A DNA stretch of 64,000 bases from Acidocella facilis ATCC 35904 (GTDB taxonomy: Bacteria > Pseudomonadota > Alphaproteobacteria > Acetobacterales > Acetobacteraceae), in NCBI RefSeq assembly GCF_000687875.1, contig NZ_JHYG01000002.1, positions 248,001 to 312,000 of the forward strand. Reading direction: 5' to 3'. The notes under the pieces are model-generated. The model was not told where the DNA came from and searched no databases. It was given only the letters and a program-made list of their open reading frames with translations. This document shows positions 1 to 9,791 of the stretch, in pieces (position 1 is the stretch's first letter; each line of letters begins with the position of its first letter). Both the position numbers and the translations under genes were made by a program.

Positions 1-1395
1 CCGCTGGTCTCCCGCCATGTCGCCTACAGCGCGCTCACCGCCAAGGAGCTGGCGATTTTCGATGAGGCGCGGGCTTCGCATCTGCGTTACGGCAAGCGCT
101 GCATCCGCACCATGATCATCTCCAAGACAGATGGCCTGTCGGACATGCTGGAGCTGGCGGTGCTGCTGAAGGAAGCCGGGCTGCTGCGCCCGGCCGAGGG
201 GGCGCTGGATGTGAATCTGGTGCCGCTGTTTGAAACCATCGAGGATCTGCGCGCCGCCCCGGCGATCATGGAAACCTTGTTCGCCGCCCCGGCCTATCGC
301 CGGCTGCTGGCCGGGCGCGGCGATGTGCAGGAGGTGATGCTCGGCTATTCGGACAGCAACAAGGATGGCGGCTTTGTCACCTCCGGCTGGGAGCTGTACC
401 GCGCCGAGGTCGGGCTGGTTGAGGTATTTGCCAAACATGGCGTGCGCATCAGGCTGTTTCATGGCCGCGGTGGCTCGGTCGGGCGCGGCGGCGGGCCGTC
501 CTACCAGGCGATTCTGGCGCAGCCTGCCGGCGCGGTGCAGGGGCAGATCCGCCTGACGGAGCAGGGCGAGGTGATCGCCGCCAAATACGGCAATGCGGAA
601 GTTGGCCGGCGTAATCTGGAAGTGATCCTGGCGGCGACGCTGGTGGCCACCGCCGACCAGGCGGTGGCGGCGCCGCCGCAGGAGGATTTCGTCGGCGCGC
701 TCGGCGAGCTTTCCGACAATGCGTTTTCCGCCTACCGCAATCTGGTCTACGAGACCGAGGGCTTCGAGGATTATTTCTGGCAATCGACGGTGATTTCGGA
801 AATCGCCGCGCTCAATCTCGGCAGCCGCCCGGCGAGCCGCAGCAAGAGCCGCTCGATCGAGGATCTGCGGGCGATTCCCTGGGTGTTTTCCTGGGCGCAA
901 TGCCGCATCATGCTGCCTGGCTGGTACGGGTTCGGCAGCGCGGTGGAGCGGCTGCTGGCGGCGCGCGGGCGCGAGGCGGGGATGGCGCTGCTGCAGGCCA
1001 TGTTCCGCGACTGGCCGGTGTTTTCCACGCTGCTCTCCAACATGGACATGGTGCTGGCGAAGGCGGATATGGGCATCGCCGCGCGCTACGCTGCCCTGGT
1101 ACAGGATGAGGAGCTGCGCGCGCGCATCTTCCCGCGCATCATCGCCGAATATGAGCGCACCCGGGCCTATCTGCTGGAGATCACCGGCCAGACGGCGCTG
1201 CTCGACCGCAACCCGGTGATGCGCCGCTCGGTGCTCAACCGCTTCCCTTATCTGGACCCGCTGAACCATGTGCAGGTGGAGATGATGCGCCGCTATCGCG
1301 AGCAGAGCGAGGATGGCGAAGCCTCCGAGCGCATCCGCCGCGGCGTGCATATCTCCATCAACGGCGCCGCGGCGGCGTTGCGCAATAGCGGGTAG
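1..1395 (+). CDS. ppc: Phosphoenolpyruvate carboxylase, C-terminal part (5' end outside window)
   Basis: Carboxylates phosphoenolpyruvate to oxaloacetate, refilling the TCA cycle. The reading frame is open from base 1, so this is the C-terminal half of a gene that begins upstream of the window. Seen in the sequence: the active-site segment [10 protein letters not shown], the glycine-rich loop [14 protein letters not shown], and [15 protein letters not shown], all in the order usual for bacterial PEPC, with a typical C-terminus ([12 protein letters not shown]). The end therefore looks complete. No terminator was recognised in the 169 bases before ilvC. Confidence 0.97.
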   Translation, partial: PLVSRHVAYSALTAKELAIFDEARASHLRYGKRCIRTMIISKTDGLSDMLELAVLLKEAGLLRPAEGALDVNLVPLFETIEDLRAAPAIMETLFAAPAYRRLLAGRGDVQEVMLGYSDSNKDGGFVTSGWELYRAEVGLVEVFAKHGVRIRLFHGRGGSVGRGGGPSYQAILAQPAGAVQGQIRLTEQGEVIAAKYGNAEVGRRNLEVILAATLVATADQAVAAPPQEDFVGALGELSDNAFSAYRNLVYETEGFEDYFWQSTVISEIAALNLGSRPASRSKSRSIEDLRAIPWVFSWAQCRIMLPGWYGFGSAVERLLAARGREAGMALLQAMFRDWPVFSTLLSNMDMVLAKADMGIAARYAALVQDEELRARIFPRIIAEYERTRAYLLEITGQTALLDRNPVMRRSVLNRFPYLDPLNHVQVEMMRRYREQSEDGEASERIRRGVHISINGAAAALRNSG

Positions 1396-1525
1396 GGCAG
1401 GTCGCACGATCCAAAAATTCCACAATATGGCCTCTGATAGAAATAACATTGCGCGTGGTGGGAGGCTGGCATGCCGGAAATCAGCCGGAAGGCGGGTGAC
1501 AGGGCCGTCATAACGCGCTAGGTGA

Positions 1526-2583
<1,058 letters not shown>

Positions 2584-2584
<1 letters not shown>

Positions 2585-3003
2585 TCACGGTTCATCTGAT
2601 CAAGCTGGCGGCGGGGGCGAAGGATGTTTCGCACCTGGCCGCCTGGCAGAAGAAAACGGCGGCAGAGATGCCGCCGTTACGTCATTTCACCCGCCATATG
2701 CCCAAGCGGCGGGACGAGATCCTGGATGGCGGCTCGATCTATTGGGTGGTCAACGGCGTCATCATGGTGCGCCAGCCTGTGCTGGATATTCTGGCCGACA
2801 CCGAGGCGGATGGCAGCGCCTGCGCCGCGCTGGTGCTGGACCCGGAGCTGATTCGCGTCGAGGGCCGGGCGATGCGCGCCTTCCAGGGCTGGCGCTATCT
2901 CGACCCCAAGGACGCCCCGGCCGATCTTGCCGCCATGGGCAAGGGGGCGGAGGAGATGCCGGATTCGATGCGCCGGGCGCTGGCCGCTCTCGCGCTGCTG
3001 TAA
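2584..3003 (+). CDS. DUF1489 family protein, probable ATC start
   Basis: Conserved alphaproteobacterial protein of unknown function, about 139 residues. The family hallmarks HFTRHMPKR, DGGSIYWVVNG and FQGWRYLDP are present. Homologues usually begin M-T-x-H-L-I-K-L. The same words appear here only if translation starts at ATC 2584 (ATC ACG GTT CAT CTG ATC AAG), because no ATG, GTG or TTG precedes them in frame. Starting at the ATG at 2668 would cut off the conserved N-terminus. The proposed start overlaps the ilvC stop by one base, so translational coupling is plausible. AAGG lies about 10 bases upstream. Confidence 0.8.
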
Positions 3004-3007
3004 CCAA

Positions 3008-3030
3008 AACGCCGCCCCACGGGCGGCGTT
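3008..3030. terminator. Bidirectional hairpin between convergent genes
   Basis: Perfect 10-bp inverted repeat (AACGCCGCCC / GGGCGGCGTT) with a 3-base loop, four bases after the stop of the DUF1489 gene and 12 bases before the stop of the convergent small secreted-protein gene. The T-run is poor (TTTCTCATTC), so terminator strength is uncertain. Confidence 0.7.
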
Positions 3031-3042
3031 TCTCATTCAAGC

Positions 3043-3315
3043 TTAGTAATAGGCCCAGCCATTATGGTGCCAGCGGCGATGTCGCCAGTAGCGGTGCCCA
3101 TCCCAATAGCCATGGCCGTTATAATAATGGCCGATCACCAGGCCGGGCGGCACCACCACCACGCCGGGGCCACGCGGTGGTGGCGGGCGGTTCGGGCGGC
3201 AATGCCCGTAAGGGTCGCGGTGCCAGCCGGGGCCGCAGCCTTGCGCGGCGCTCGCCGCGGCGGCGGTGCCGCATAACAGGCCCAGGGCGCAAACGCTCGT
3301 GAGTAATTTTTTCAT
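3043..3315 (-). CDS. Small secreted GCG_CRPN-type Gly/His/Tyr-rich protein
   Basis: About 90 residues. The chosen start MKKLLTSVCALGLL gives a clean Sec signal peptide ending near ASAA; an upstream in-frame ATG would add 13 residues ahead of it and is unlikely. The mature part begins GCGPGWHRDPYGHCRPN, which is the GCG...CRPN prefix of a family of short exported proteins with low-complexity tails. A Pro/Val stretch follows, then a tail rich in H, Y, W, G and R. Function is unknown; the tail could bind metal or the cell envelope. It converges with the DUF1489 gene across a shared hairpin. Confidence 0.75.
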   Translation of the reverse strand: MKKLLTSVCALGLLCGTAAAASAAQGCGPGWHRDPYGHCRPNRPPPPRGPGVVVVPPGLVIGHYYNGHGYWDGHRYWRHRRWHHNGWAYY

Positions 3316-3498
3316 CTGTACCTCGTCAGTGGAACGCGGAACGCCTTGATACATAAGCCGGAGAATGTGGCGGCACGATGCGCCGGGGCTAAGCGTCTTG
3401 TTACAAAACGGAGAGTGCCGGTGGTGGCGGGGAACGGCGAAATTTTGCGTCTCGCCTGAGCCATGCTAGGTGCGCCGGGAACCAAAGGAGTCTGACGA

Positions 3499-4455
3499 AT
3501 GGCGGTAAACGCCTTTATCTTCCCCGGTCAGGGCAGCCAGGCTGTCGGCATGGGCCGGGATCTGGCCGCATCCTTCGCCCCCGCCCGGCATGTGTTCGAG
3601 GAAGTGGACGAGGTGCTGAAGCAGAAGCTCTCCAAGCTGATGTTCGAAGGCCCCGCCGATGAGCTGACCCTGACCGAGAATGCGCAGCCGGCCCTGATGG
3701 CCGTTTCGCTCGCCGTGCTGCGGGTGCTGCAGCAGGAAGGCGGGCTGAAGCTCAACGAAAAAATCATCGTCGCCGCCGGGCACAGCCTGGGCGAGTACAG
3801 CGCCCTGGCGGCGGTGGATGCGTTCTCGGTGGCCGAGGCGGCGCGCCTGCTCAAGCTGCGCGGCCAGGCGATGCAGAAGGCGGTCGGCCCTGGGCTGGGC
3901 GCCATGGCGGCGCTGCTGGGGGTAGAGATGGAGCTGGCCCGCGAGATCTGCGCCGAGGCCGAGGATGGCCCGAATGGGCGCGAAACCGTCGCCTGCGCGA
4001 ATGATAATGGCGGCGGCCAGGTGGTGATTTCCGGCCATAAGGCGGCGGTGGAACGCGCCATCGAGATTTCCAAGGCCAAGGGCGTGAAGCGCGCCATGCT
4101 GCTGCCGGTCTCCGCCCCCTTCCATTGCGCGCTGATGGCCCCGGCGGCGGATGCGATGGCGGAAGCCTTCGCCAACGCCCCGCCGCATGCCCCGGTGCTG
4201 CCGATCATCGCCAATGTCACCGCCGCCAAGGCGAGCGACCCCAGCCAGATCCGCGATCTGCTGGTCGAGCAGGTCACCGCCACCGTGCGCTGGCGCGAAA
4301 GCGTGGAGGAGATGGTGAAGCTCGGCGTGACCAATTTCTACGAAATCGGCGCCGGCAAGGTGCTCTCCGGGCTGGTGAAGCGCATCGCCCCGGAGGCCAG
4401 CGCCACCCCGGTGGGCAGCCCCGCCGATATCGAAGCTGTGCTGAAGGTTCTGTAA
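3499..4455 (+). CDS. fabD: Malonyl-CoA:ACP transacylase
   Basis: Loads malonyl groups from CoA onto ACP for fatty-acid synthesis. It has 318 residues, the normal length. GQGSQ lies at residues 10-14, and the nucleophile elbow GHSLGEYSAL holds Ser96. The His-containing segment SAPFHCALM is also present. AAAGGAG lies 8 bases before the ATG. It is the first gene of the fabD-fabG-acpP-fabF-mltG run, and its TAA directly abuts the fabG ATG. Confidence 0.96.
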   Translation: MAVNAFIFPGQGSQAVGMGRDLAASFAPARHVFEEVDEVLKQKLSKLMFEGPADELTLTENAQPALMAVSLAVLRVLQQEGGLKLNEKIIVAAGHSLGEYSALAAVDAFSVAEAARLLKLRGQAMQKAVGPGLGAMAALLGVEMELAREICAEAEDGPNGRETVACANDNGGGQVVISGHKAAVERAIEISKAKGVKRAMLLPVSAPFHCALMAPAADAMAEAFANAPPHAPVLPIIANVTAAKASDPSQIRDLLVEQVTATVRWRESVEEMVKLGVTNFYEIGAGKVLSGLVKRIAPEASATPVGSPADIEAVLKVL

Positions 4456-5193
4456 ATGTTTGATCTGACTGGTAAAACCGCTCTCGTCACCGGCGCCTCC
4501 GGCGGTATCGGCGCGGAAATCGCCCGGGCGCTGCATGCGCAAGGCGCTGTCGTCGCGCTGTCGGGCACCCGCCGCGAGGCGCTGGACACGCTCGCCGCCG
4601 AGCTGGCCGAGCGCGTGCATGTGCTCCCGGCGGATCTCTCGGTGGCCGAGGAAGCCGCAAGGCTGATCGCTGACGCGGAAGCCGCGATGGGCAAGGTCGA
4701 TATTCTGGTGAATAATGCCGGCCTCACCAAGGACGGGTTGGTGCTGCGCATGTCGGACGCGGATTGGGAGAAGGTGATCAATGTCGATCTCGCCGCGCCC
4801 TTCCGCCTCTCCCGCGCCGCGTTGAAATTCATGCTCCGCCGCAAGGCCGGGCGCGTCATCAATATCGGCTCCATCGTGGGCACCACCGGCAATCCCGGCC
4901 AGGCAAATTACTGCTCGGCCAAGGCCGGCCTGATCGGCCTGACCAAGTCCCTGGCGCAGGAAGTCGCCTCGCGCGGGATCACCGTGAACCTCGTCGCCCC
5001 CGGCTTCATCGAAACCCCGATGACCGATGCGCTGAACGAGGCGCAGCGCGCTGATCTGTCAGGTAAAATCCCGCTCGGCCGGCTCGGCGCGCCGAAGGAT
5101 ATCGCCGCCGCCGTGCTCTATCTGGCCTCGGAAGAGGCGGGCTGGGTGACGGGCACCACGCTGCATGTGAATGGCGGCATGGCAATGTCCTGA
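4456..5193 (+). CDS. fabG: 3-oxoacyl-ACP reductase
   Basis: NADPH-dependent short-chain dehydrogenase that reduces 3-oxoacyl-ACP during fatty-acid elongation. It has 245 residues. The cofactor motif TGASGGIG lies at residues 12-19, followed by NNAG, the catalytic Ser (INIGSIVGTTG) and YxxxK (NYCSAKAGL). The C-terminus HVNGGMAMS is typical. The start codon follows the fabD stop with no gap, suggesting coupled translation. Confidence 0.96.
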   Translation: MFDLTGKTALVTGASGGIGAEIARALHAQGAVVALSGTRREALDTLAAELAERVHVLPADLSVAEEAARLIADAEAAMGKVDILVNNAGLTKDGLVLRMSDADWEKVINVDLAAPFRLSRAALKFMLRRKAGRVINIGSIVGTTGNPGQANYCSAKAGLIGLTKSLAQEVASRGITVNLVAPGFIETPMTDALNEAQRADLSGKIPLGRLGAPKDIAAAVLYLASEEAGWVTGTTLHVNGGMAMS

Positions 5194-5325
5194 TCCCCTG
5201 GCTTGGCGGCGCGTGAAAAACCATGCTAAGCGCCGCCTTGTCTGACGTTTTTAACAAATCTGACCCGGTGGCGGCCGCAAATCCGTTCCGGGGCAAAGCC
5301 AACCCAGCAGGAAAGTGATATTTCG

Positions 5326-5565
5326 ATGAGCGAAATCGCCGACAAGGTTAAGAAGATTGTTGTCGAGCATCTCGGCGTGGACGAAGCCAAGGTGACCCCG
5401 GAAGCTTCCTTCATCGACGATCTGGGCGCTGACTCGCTGGACACGGTCGAGCTGGTGATGGCGTTCGAGGAAGCCTTCGGCGTGGAAATCCCCGAGGATG
5501 CCGCCGAGAAGATCACCACCGTCAAGGACGCGATCGACTATATCGAGAAGCAGAAGGCCGAATAA
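5326..5565 (+). CDS. acpP: Acyl carrier protein (housekeeping)
   Basis: 79-residue acidic carrier of growing acyl chains. The phosphopantetheine attachment site is [13 protein letters not shown] with Ser37. AGGAAAG lies 10 bases upstream of the ATG. The position between fabG and fabF is the classical arrangement. A second, divergent ACP at 56606-56857 belongs to the sphingolipid-type locus, so this copy is the one for bulk fatty-acid synthesis. Confidence 0.97.
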   Translation: MSEIADKVKKIVVEHLGVDEAKVTPEASFIDDLGADSLDTVELVMAFEEAFGVEIPEDAAEKITTVKDAIDYIEKQKAE

Positions 5566-5604
5566 GGCCCTTTTCGCTTCCCTAAAGCCGTCCAAGGAGT
5601 TCGC

Positions 5605-6867
5605 ATGCGCCGTGTTGTCGTAACAGGTATGGGGATCGTCTGCCCGCTTGGGGTGGGGGTCGAACATGTCTGGAAGAGGTTGATTAACGGGGAATCCGGC
5701 ATTTCAGCCATCCAATCCTTCGACACCACGGAGCTGACGGCGAAAATCGCCGGGCAGGTCCCGGCGGGGCCGAGCGCCGAGGGCGGTCTCGATTTGGCGG
5801 AATGGATTCCGGCCAAGGAAGTGAAGAAGATGGACCGCTTCATCCACCATGGCATGGTGGCGGCGGCCCAGGCGATGGCCGATTCCGGCTATGTGCCGGA
5901 GACCGAGGAAGAGAAATACCGCGCCGGCGTGATGATCGGCTCCGGGATCGGTGGTCTGCAGACCATCTATGAGACCTCGGTGATGGTGCATGAAGGCCGC
6001 GCCAAGCGCGTCTCCCCCTTCTTCATCCCGGCGGCTCTGATCAACCTGATCTCCGGACAGGTCTCCATCCGCTACGGGCTCAAGGGTCCGAACCATTCGG
6101 CGGTGACGGCCTGCGCCACCGGCGTGCATGCCATCGGCGATGCCTCGCGTCTGATCGCTTATGGCGATGCGGATGTGATGGTGGCCGGCGGCGCCGAAGC
6201 CGCGGTGAACCCGCTCGGCATTGCCGGGTTCTGTGCCTCGCGCGCGCTGTCCACCGGCTTCAACGACCGCCCGACCGAAGGCTCCCGCCCCTGGGACAAG
6301 GACCGCGACGGCTTCGTGATGGGCGAGGGTGCCGGCGTGGTGGTGCTGGAAGAATACGAGCACGCCAAGGCGCGCGGTGCGAAGATCTACGCTGAGATCG
6401 GCGGCTATGGCATGTCCGGCGATGCGCATCACATCACCGCGCCGGCCGAGCATCATGACGGCGCCTTCCGCGCGATGAAGGCGGCCTTCAAGAATGGCGG
6501 CCTGTCTCCGGAAGATGTCGACTATATCAACGCGCACGGCACCTCGACCCCGATGGGCGACGATCTGGAGCTGGAAGCGGTCGAGAACATGTTCGGCGCG
6601 CATGGCAAGAAGGTCGCGATGTCCTCCACCAAATCCGCGATCGGGCATCTGCTCGGCGCCGCCGGGGCGGTGGAGACGATCTTCTCGATCCTGGCGATCC
6701 GCGACAATGTCGCCCCGCCGACGCTGAACCTGCATAATCCGAGCCGTGAGTCCGTGGTCAACCGCGTGCCGCTGACCGCGCAGGCGCGCAAGATCGACGT
6801 GGCCTTGTCCAACAGCTTCGGCTTTGGCGGCACCAACGCCTCCATCCTGTTCAAGCGGGCCAACTGA
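5605..6867 (+). CDS. fabF: 3-oxoacyl-ACP synthase II
   Basis: Condensing enzyme that elongates acyl-ACP with malonyl-ACP. It has 420 residues. The thiolase-fold active-site Cys170 lies in VTACATGVHAIG. The two His motifs NAHGTSTPMGD and KSAIGHLLGAAG complete the Cys-His-His triad, and the C-terminal GFGGTNASI loop is intact. It follows acpP by 39 bases with AAGGAG before the ATG. Confidence 0.97.
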   Translation: MRRVVVTGMGIVCPLGVGVEHVWKRLINGESGISAIQSFDTTELTAKIAGQVPAGPSAEGGLDLAEWIPAKEVKKMDRFIHHGMVAAAQAMADSGYVPETEEEKYRAGVMIGSGIGGLQTIYETSVMVHEGRAKRVSPFFIPAALINLISGQVSIRYGLKGPNHSAVTACATGVHAIGDASRLIAYGDADVMVAGGAEAAVNPLGIAGFCASRALSTGFNDRPTEGSRPWDKDRDGFVMGEGAGVVVLEEYEHAKARGAKIYAEIGGYGMSGDAHHITAPAEHHDGAFRAMKAAFKNGGLSPEDVDYINAHGTSTPMGDDLELEAVENMFGAHGKKVAMSSTKSAIGHLLGAAGAVETIFSILAIRDNVAPPTLNLHNPSRESVVNRVPLTAQARKIDVALSNSFGFGGTNASILFKRAN

Positions 6868-6873
6868 TCCATC

Positions 6874-7842
6874 TTGCGCTGGCGGGGCCGTCTCTTTCTC
6901 GTCCTGCTGGTTCTGCTGACCGCGATCAATGCGGGGCGGATGGCGGTTCACGAGAGTTATGACGGCCCGGGTGCCGGGCGCTCGGATCTGATCCTGGTGG
7001 TGCCGCCCGGCGGCACCCAACAGGTCGCCTCCACCCTGGCGAAGGCCGGGGTGATCGACTATAAGCTGATCTTCCGCGCCGCCGCCTGGTTCACCCGCGG
7101 CCAAGGGCCGTTGCGGACGGGCGAATATCTCTTCCCCCAGCATGCCAGCCTGCATCAGATCCTGGATATTCTGCGCCATGGCGCCGAGGTGCAGCACCAG
7201 GCCACCATCCCGGAAGGGCTGACCGGCAGCCAGATCGCCGATATCCTCAATGCTCTGCCGGTGGCCACGGGCCATGTGGCGCCGCCGGCCGAGGGGGCGG
7301 TGCTGCCGCAGACCTATGATTATGTCTATGACACGCCCCGCAATACCATTCTGGCCCGGGCCGAGGCGGCGATGCAGGGCAAGCTCGCCAGCCTGTGGGC
7401 GGGGCGCGACCCTGCCGTGCCGCTGGACAGCCCGGCCCAGGCGGTGATCCTGGCCTCCATCGTCCAGCAGGAGACGCCGCTGGAGAGCGACATGCCGATG
7501 ATTGCGGCGGTGTATGAGAACCGGCTGAAGGCGGGGATGAAGCTGCAGGCGGACCCGACGGTGATCTATGCGGCCACGGACGGCAAGCAATCTGGCGGGA
7601 CCGGCATCACCAAGGCGGATCTGGCGCTGGATTCGCCCTATAATACCTATGTTGTCCAGGGCCTGCCGCCCGGGCCGATTTGCAATCCGGGGGAGGCGGC
7701 GCTGCAGGCGGTGCTGCATCCGGCGCAGAGTGATGCGCTCTATTTCATCGCCGCCAAGGATGGCACCGGCCGCTCGGTGTTTTCAACCGGGCTGAAACAG
7801 CAGCTGGACAACATCCAGCATCTCTGGAACCAAAAAAACTAG
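6874..7842 (+). CDS. mltG: Endolytic transglycosylase MltG
   Basis: Inner-membrane YceG-family lytic transglycosylase that cuts nascent glycan strands. It has 322 residues and a TTG start six bases after fabF. One N-terminal membrane segment (LFLVLLVLLTAINA) precedes the periplasmic domain. The catalytic region ILASIVQQETPLES carries the expected Glu, followed by YENRL and PTVIYA. The fabF-mltG order is common in Proteobacteria. Its TAG stop lies inside the stem of the following terminator. Confidence 0.94.
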   Translation: MRWRGRLFLVLLVLLTAINAGRMAVHESYDGPGAGRSDLILVVPPGGTQQVASTLAKAGVIDYKLIFRAAAWFTRGQGPLRTGEYLFPQHASLHQILDILRHGAEVQHQATIPEGLTGSQIADILNALPVATGHVAPPAEGAVLPQTYDYVYDTPRNTILARAEAAMQGKLASLWAGRDPAVPLDSPAQAVILASIVQQETPLESDMPMIAAVYENRLKAGMKLQADPTVIYAATDGKQSGGTGITKADLALDSPYNTYVVQGLPPGPICNPGEAALQAVLHPAQSDALYFIAAKDGTGRSVFSTGLKQQLDNIQHLWNQKN

Positions 7843-7880
7843 AGCCTCAAGCTTTTAGCTTGAGGCTCTAGTTTTTTTTT
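7832..7880. terminator. Strong bidirectional intrinsic terminator after mltG
   Basis: Perfect 15-bp stem (7839-7853 with 7857-7871) and a TTT loop, flanked by seven A on the left and nine T on the right. This is a textbook intrinsic terminator usable in both directions. The mltG stop codon (7840-7842) is part of the left arm. Confidence 0.93.
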
Positions 7881-7883
7881 AGC

Positions 7884-7940
7884 GAGCAATTTCATGTGCT
7901 TATCTTGACGCTGGCGCGTCAACCTAAACACATATTGCTC
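7884..7940. repeat. 57-bp palindromic repeat, copy 1
   Basis: Begins GAGCAATTTCATGTG and ends CACATATTGCTC, with TGACGC-TGGC-GCGTCA in the centre. It can fold into a long hairpin with outer stem GAGCAAT/ATTGCTC, middle stem ATGTG/CACAT and inner stem TGACGC/GCGTCA. A second copy of exactly 57 bp lies at 19706-19762. The middle stem differs between the copies by a compensated change (ATGTG/CACAT versus ATGCG/CGCAT), which argues that pairing is selected. Confidence 0.85.
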
Positions 7941-7948
7941 TAAAATTC

Positions 7949-7988
7949 GCAAAAGTTTTTTGGTGCCGCTTTTTTTCAAAAAAGCGGC
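7949..7988 (+). repeat. Hairpin repeat family, copy A
   Basis: GCAAAAGTTTTTTGGT followed by a hairpin with stem GCCGC/GCGGC and a TTTTTTTCAAAAAA core (7965-7988). It is one of six copies in the window; the others are near 13483, 35353, 38955, 45778 and 45868. It lies directly after the 57-bp palindrome and before the convergent gene at 8061. Confidence 0.85.
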
Positions 7989-8060
7989 AAAACCCCAGAC
8001 GCCTATGCACGAACCGCGACAGCGCAAGAAAAAAGCAGCCCGAAAGCCGCTTTTTTGTGG

Positions 8061-8687
8061 TCAGCCCTTCGGCCCGAAGCCCAGGAACCCGGCCTGCGGG
8101 TCAGGCGTGCCGGTGCCGGCATTGCCGTAATGCGGCGCGGGGCTGGCCTTGGCCGGCTGCATCGGGGCCTGCTTATGGGATTTTGCCTGCTTGCTGCCCT
8201 TTGCCGGGGCGGCTGGGGCGTTGTTCAGCGTCCAGGGCTTACCCATGGTGCCGCCGCCGCCCTGCGCCGCGATCTCGTTGCGGCTGCCCAGCAGCATGAA
8301 GGTGATGGCGTTGCGGTTCAGCGCGATCGACATATCGATCGGCGTCTCGCCGAACTGGTTCTTGGCCGAAAGCTGCGCGCCACGGCTGATCGCGTCCTGC
8401 GCGGAGCCGTAATCATTCTTGCTGATGGCGGTGAACAGCTCCTGCGTCGGGTCGCCGCCGATGGGCGCCTTCAGCTGCGGCCCGGTGGAGGGCGGAGCCA
8501 TATTGCCCACGCCCGGCAGGCCGCTCGGGGCGATCTGGGGTGCGCGCGGCTCCATTTTCGGGGCAGGCGCGCCGCCGGCGCCGCCCATGCTCATGCCAGA
8601 GCCCAAGCCGCCGGCCATTTGCGCGAAGGCGGGTGGCGCGAAGACGCAAAGGGTAAAGCCCAAGGCAAGGGAATGAGCACGTTTCAT
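8061..8687 (-). CDS. Secreted protein with one ankyrin-like repeat unit
   Basis: About 208 residues. The signal peptide (KRAHSLALGFTLCVFAPPAFA) ends at the AFA/Q site. A Gly/Met/Pro-rich linker follows, then a segment matching ankyrin repeats (AISKNDYGSAQDAISRGAQ, then GETPIDMSIALNRNAITFML). A low-complexity Ala/Pro/Lys tail ends the protein. It is probably a periplasmic protein-binding protein of unknown role. An alternative ATG two codons upstream would give MAMKRA. It converges with mltG. Confidence 0.7.
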   Translation of the reverse strand: MKRAHSLALGFTLCVFAPPAFAQMAGGLGSGMSMGGAGGAPAPKMEPRAPQIAPSGLPGVGNMAPPSTGPQLKAPIGGDPTQELFTAISKNDYGSAQDAISRGAQLSAKNQFGETPIDMSIALNRNAITFMLLGSRNEIAAQGGGGTMGKPWTLNNAPAAPAKGSKQAKSHKQAPMQPAKASPAPHYGNAGTGTPDPQAGFLGFGPKG

Positions 8688-8746
8688 GGCCATGCTCTGT
8701 ACTGCATGCGCAGGATGGCGTCCATGCGCATGCAGGGCGCGGCGGA

Positions 8747-9322
8747 TTACTTCTGTTTTGCCTTCAGCGCCGCCAGCTCGCTTTGCAGCCGCTCCACCTC
8801 GGCGCGCAGGCTGGCGATCTCTTCCTGGCTGTCCTGCGGCGCCTCCGGCTTCGCCTCATTGCCGTAGAAGGGCGAGAACAGCGTCATCGCCCGCTCCATC
8901 ATCGCCATGTTGCGCCGGCCCATATCCTCAACCCCCGGCGGCATGAACGGGCCGAAGGTCTTGGTTACGGTTTCGCGCACGCTTTCCTGCTGGCGCATGA
9001 AATTCGCCATCGCCTGCTCCAGATATTTCGGCATCAGCCCCGGCATCTCGGTGCCATAGACGCCGATGAGCTGGCGCAGGAAGGTGGTGGGCAGCAGCGC
9101 GTTGCCCTTGCCCTCTTCCTCGACGATGATCTGTGTCAGCACCGAGCGGGTGATGTCATCCCCGGATTTGGCGTCATAGACCACGAAATCGCGGTTATTG
9201 CGCACCATTTCGGCAAGGTTTTCCAGGGTGATGTAGCTGGAACTCTCGGTGTTGTAGAGCCGCCGGTTGGCGTATTTCTTGACGATGACGGGCTGCGGCG
9301 TGGACTGGACCGTTTCATTCAT
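8747..9322 (-). CDS. phaR: Polyhydroxyalkanoate synthesis regulator PhaR
   Basis: Represses phasin and PHA genes and binds polyester granules; family knowledge gives an N-terminal DNA-binding domain and a PHB-accumulation regulatory domain. It has 191 residues. The signature VKKYANRRLYNTESSSYITL lies near the N-terminus. The C-terminal third is a Leu/Glu/Ala heptad coiled coil ending LAALKAKQK. The start is MNETV, because residues upstream of it do not resemble the family. It is divergent from the PHA-synthase-like genes at 9480-10809, the usual context. Confidence 0.93.
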   Translation of the reverse strand: MNETVQSTPQPVIVKKYANRRLYNTESSSYITLENLAEMVRNNRDFVVYDAKSGDDITRSVLTQIIVEEEGKGNALLPTTFLRQLIGVYGTEMPGLMPKYLEQAMANFMRQQESVRETVTKTFGPFMPPGVEDMGRRNMAMMERAMTLFSPFYGNEAKPEAPQDSQEEIASLRAEVERLQSELAALKAKQK

Positions 9323-9479
9323 GGTTTTTCTTCCATCCCGATTCGTGATGAGACAATGTACCAGACCATAAAAACACGAAATTTGTGCGCTGCACAGGCT
9401 GGCCTTGCATGGCATTCCTGGCGAATGTGCCGGGGCCGGGTTACAAGGGGCAGGAGCACCGGCAGGGATTTCATGGCGC

Positions 9480-9791
9480 ATGGACGAGACATTGGCCAAG
9501 GACTTCGTGGCCGTCTGGCAGAGCGAGCTGACCGCGATGGCGGCGGACCGCGAATTGCGCGAGTGCTGGGCCGCAACCTTGGCGCTCTGGGCGCAGGCGG
9601 CGGGCGCCGCCGCGGCGCTGATGCCGCATGAGCCCCCGCCCGGAAGCTCCCGCCCCGCTCAGCCGGCGCGGCCCGCGCCCGCTGCTGCTGCATCTGGGCC
9701 TGGCCTGGATGAGGTCGAGCGGCTCAGCCGCCGCGTCGCTGAACTTGAACAGCGTCTGGCCCAGCTTCTCGACCGGCGAGACGCTGGCTGA
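9480..9791 (+). CDS. Small coiled-coil protein, possible mini-PhaE
   Basis: 103 residues overlapping the 5' part of the PhaC-like gene in another frame. The N-terminal half is helical (DFVAVWQSELTAMAADRELR), the middle is Pro/Ala-rich, and the C-terminus is a short heptad coiled coil ([20 protein letters not shown]). The C-terminal pattern recalls the end of PhaE, the second subunit of class III PHA synthases, whose gene also precedes phaC. The protein is far shorter than PhaE (about 350 residues), so the assignment is inference only. Confidence 0.5.
   Translation: MDETLAKDFVAVWQSELTAMAADRELRECWAATLALWAQAAGAAAALMPHEPPPGSSRPAQPARPAPAAAASGPGLDEVERLSRRVAELEQRLAQLLDRRDAG

Noticed and set aside
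3466-4620. Long open frames antisense to fabD, ilvC, fabF, thiolase, the GGDEF-EAL gene and many others
   Set aside because: High-GC genes leave long stop-free antisense frames. Their translations are low-complexity Arg/Gly/His/Ala strings with no motifs, while the sense frames have complete families.
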